From the NCBI GenBank assembly GCA_945901145.1, contig CAMDJY010000071.1, positions 1 through 7,383 of the forward strand: a DNA stretch of 7,383 nucleotides, written 5' to 3'. Positions 5,248 to 7,383 of the stretch are shown piece after piece. The DNA comes from Legionella genomosp. 1 (GTDB lineage: Bacteria; Pseudomonadota; Gammaproteobacteria; Legionellales; Legionellaceae). The notes beneath the pieces were generated by a model. The model was not told the origin of the DNA and searched no databases. It saw only the letters and a list, made by a program, of their open reading frames with translations. The position numbers and the translations under genes are program-made. Numbering within the stretch: position 1 is the first letter of the stretch; each line of letters opens with the position of its first letter.

Positions 5248-7124
5248 GCCATCGATAACCGTTGCTGTTTTTTTAAATGCACAAGTAATAGCGACAAAGC
5301 AGCTGGGGTGATGCCAGAAATTCGGCCGGCCTGTCCAATAGATTGGGGGCGAACCAGATTAAGTTTTTGCACAACTTCTGATGATAAACCAGTCACTTGA
5401 TCATAATTCATATCTTCAGGTAACTGCGTATTTTCATGCTTATGTAATCGATCAATATCTTGTTTTTGACGCTCAATATAACCTGCGTATTTATACTGAA
5501 TTTCGACCTGCTCCGCAACTGCGTCTGGAAAAACAGGACACGACAATTCATCGATTAATGCTAAATCTGCATAGGTCATTTCTGGTCTTTTTAATAACTC
5601 AACAGCACGGCAATCATGTTGCATTGGCGCTTTTAATACCGCACTTAACTGACTATTATGAGCAACTCTGACCCAGGTGTCTTCTAAAAAGCGATGCGCT
5701 GTTGCTATTGCTTCTTGTTTTTCACAAAAAGCGCGCCAACGCACATCCCCGACTAGGCCTAATGCTCGACCTTTTTCAGTGAGACGCAAATCAGCATTAT
5801 CTTCTCTTAATAACAAGCGATATTCAGCACGAGAAGTAAACATTCGGTAGGGTTCTTGTGTGCCACAGGTAATTAAATCATCAATCAAAACCCCCATATA
5901 AGCTTGATCGCGTTTAGGGCTCCATAAAGGCTGTTCACGTACAAATAAAACAGCATTCATGCCTGCAATTAAGCCCTGTGCCGCTGCCTCTTCATAACCC
6001 GTGGTTCCATTAATTTGGCCTGCAAAAAATAAATTATCAAACGCTTTTGTTTGTAAAAAAGGACTAAGCCCCCGTGGATCAAAATAATCATACTCAATCG
6101 CATAACCAGGCCGGGTAATTTGTGCCTGTTCAAATCCTCGAATTGAACGGACAAATTCTGTTTGTACCTCAAAAGGTAAGCTGGTTGAAATACCATTTGG
6201 ATAAATTTCATCTGTCGTCAACCCTTCAGGCTCAACAAAAATTTGATGAGAAAGTTTATCTGCAAAACGTACAACTTTATCTTCAATAGAAGGGCAATAA
6301 CGTGGCCCAACACCATCAATAACACCGGCATACATCGGCGATTGATGCAGATTTTGTCTAATAATCTCATGTGTTTTTTCAGTCGTATAAGTAATAAAGC
6401 AAGGACGCTGCGCCGGATGGTGAGACACTTCACCAAGATATGAAAATACGGGGATTGGCGTGTCACCCAATTGTTCTGTCATTTGGGTATAATCTAAAGA
6501 ACGACCTTCAATGCGAGGCGGAGTTCCGGTTTTTAAACGACCCACAGGCAGATTGAGTTCTCTTAATCGCGCTGCAAGTGCTATCGCAGGTGGGTCACCG
6601 GCGCGTCCACCTGCAAATTGTTGAAGTCCTACATGAATTTTACCACCTAAAAAAGTTCCAACAGTCAGCACAACCGCCCGGGCACAAAACCGTAAACCCA
6701 TTTGCGTAATGACAGCGCTTACATGATCACCTTCAACCAAAATATCTTCTACGGCTTGTTGAAATAAAGTAAGATTAGGCTGATGCTGCAAGGCATGACG
6801 AATCGCCTGACGATACAAAACACGATCAGCTTGAGCACGTGTTGCCCGAACAGCGGGGCCCTTAGAAGCATTTAATATACGAAACTGAATGCCTGCCTCA
6901 TCTGCAGCACGGGCCATAACGCCATCTAAAGCATCAATTTCTTTGACTAAATGCCCTTTGCCAATACCACCAATCGCTGGATTACACGACATTTGTCCCA
7001 ATAAATCTAGGTTGTGGGTTAATAACAAGGTGTCAGCACCCATACGCGCAGCGGCAAGCGCAGCTTCAGTCCCTGCATGGCCACCACCAATAACAATCAC
7101 ATCATACTGTTTTTTTAGATTCAT
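5244..7124 (-). CDS. mnmG: tRNA uridine-5-carboxymethylaminomethyl modification enzyme MnmG (GidA)
   Basis: The 626-residue protein (E. coli 629) appears complete. The N-terminal FAD-binding motif [21 protein letters not shown] occupies about 9-29. [14 protein letters not shown] (46-59) includes C47, and GTFLGGKIH (156-164) and RLKTGTPPR (196-204) follow. GIDA signature 1, [15 protein letters not shown] (273-287), places the catalytic cysteine at C277 as in E. coli, and signature 2, [17 protein letters not shown], is at 368-384. The C-terminal third is the helical region that binds MnmE and tRNA, with YAGYIERQ at about 544-551. With MnmE it installs cmnm5 on U34 of several tRNAs using FAD, methylenetetrahydrofolate and glycine. 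The only in-frame start consistent with the FAD motif is ATG 7124, and no ribosome-binding site precedes it. It heads the eight-gene run. Confidence 0.97.
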   Translation of the reverse strand: MNLKKQYDVIVIGGGHAGTEAALAAARMGADTLLLTHNLDLLGQMSCNPAIGGIGKGHLVKEIDALDGVMARAADEAGIQFRILNASKGPAVRATRAQADRVLYRQAIRHALQHQPNLTLFQQAVEDILVEGDHVSAVITQMGLRFCARAVVLTVGTFLGGKIHVGLQQFAGGRAGDPPAIALAARLRELNLPVGRLKTGTPPRIEGRSLDYTQMTEQLGDTPIPVFSYLGEVSHHPAQRPCFITYTTEKTHEIIRQNLHQSPMYAGVIDGVGPRYCPSIEDKVVRFADKLSHQIFVEPEGLTTDEIYPNGISTSLPFEVQTEFVRSIRGFEQAQITRPGYAIEYDYFDPRGLSPFLQTKAFDNLFFAGQINGTTGYEEAAAQGLIAGMNAVLFVREQPLWSPKRDQAYMGVLIDDLITCGTQEPYRMFTSRAEYRLLLREDNADLRLTEKGRALGLVGDVRWRAFCEKQEAIATAHRFLEDTWVRVAHNSQLSAVLKAPMQHDCRAVELLKRPEMTYADLALIDELSCPVFPDAVAEQVEIQYKYAGYIERQKQDIDRLHKHENTQLPEDMNYDQVTGLSSEVVQKLNLVRPQSIGQAGRISGITPAALSLLLVHLKKQQRLSMA

Positions 7125-7156
7125 AGATTAAGTTTAATCGAGCAACAAATTGCCCA

Positions 7157-7184
7157 ATTATACACTTTTTTTATGAAAGCCCAA
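7157..7184 (-). promoter_or_regulatory. Candidate promoter of the mnmG operon
   Basis: On the minus strand a perfect TATAAT (7157-7162) overlaps the stop codon of the upstream gene. TTGGGC (7179-7184) lies 16 nt ahead as a weak -35 box (three of six consensus bases). The start of transcription would be near 7150, giving a leader of only about 25 nt. The perfect -10 is the main evidence. Confidence 0.45.
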
Positions 7185-7383
7185 ACCGTTATCTTGATCC
7201 ATCGATAATTGTGGCGCAGATCTCAGCGACTGCACTGAATGAGTCAAAGCTTGTTGACGCAAATTTTCGAATGCCACTTCGTCAAAATTAGGGGCCGCAG
7301 ATTTTTCAGGCTTCATCCAAGATAATCCATAAGTGACACAAATCATCAAAGTTAACCCCAAAATTAATAAAGGAATCCCAACA
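7158..7383 (-). CDS. C-terminal 74 residues of an unrecognised membrane protein (partial, enters from right edge)
   Basis: The frame is open to the right edge and ends with TAA at 7158-7160; I treat it as the 3' end of a gene that starts outside the window, because the frame continues upstream of every internal start candidate. The visible protein begins with a hydrophobic stretch, VGIPLLILGLTLMICVTYGL (about 1-20), a plausible transmembrane helix. A roughly 50-residue polar tail follows, with KPEKSAAPNFDE and a short helix-like FENLRQQAL segment, ending GFHKKSV. The tail has no motif I know. It may be a small single-pass inner-membrane protein or the last helix of a larger one. Its stop lies 33 nt before the mnmG start, so it may be transcribed into mnmG as well. 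Confidence 0.5.
   Translation of the reverse strand, partial: VGIPLLILGLTLMICVTYGLSWMKPEKSAAPNFDEVAFENLRQQALTHSVQSLRSAPQLSMDQDNGLGFHKKSV

Overview
The window reads as a piece of a moderately AT-rich gammaproteobacterial chromosome. DiaA, YraN and DolP relatives, all typical of Gammaproteobacteria, sit beside an mnmG-rsmG-parA-parB cluster of the kind usually found near the replication origin. Base composition and gene content would fit Legionellales/Coxiellaceae-like bacteria, but that is a guess from memory, not a placement.

Layout. Positions 1-203 (minus) hold the first 67 codons of a TumE/DUF6516-family toxin-like gene that runs off the left edge. Positions 204-502 are non-coding: a promoter for that gene, a perfect 19-nt palindrome, a short stretch resembling the 5' end of a group II intron, and a plus-strand promoter with leader. 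Positions 503-748 (plus) encode an unrecognised 81-residue, strongly basic, histidine-rich protein, followed by an intrinsic terminator at 803-840.

Positions 847-7124 (minus) are one tightly packed run of eight genes, transcribed mnmG > rsmG > parA > parB > yraN > diaA > dolP-like 1 > dolP-like 2. Junctions range from an 8-nt overlap to a 41-nt gap and several are ATGA overlaps, so this is probably a single operon or a few overlapping units. Positions 7158-7383 (minus) hold the C-terminal part of a membrane protein of unknown family that continues off the right edge.

Functionally the run joins tRNA wobble-uridine modification (MnmG), 16S rRNA methylation (RsmG), chromosome segregation (ParA/ParB), a predicted nuclease-fold protein (YraN), a DnaA-binding initiation factor (DiaA) and two outer-membrane BON lipoproteins (DolP-like). 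In E. coli yraN-diaA-dolP follow lpoA (yraM) at a locus far from mnmG; here they directly follow parB and no lpoA is present. I see no clearly new multi-gene system. The most unusual points are the diverged dolP pair, the par/yraN-diaA-dolP junction, the orphan 81-residue gene and the intron-like scrap beside the toxin-like gene.
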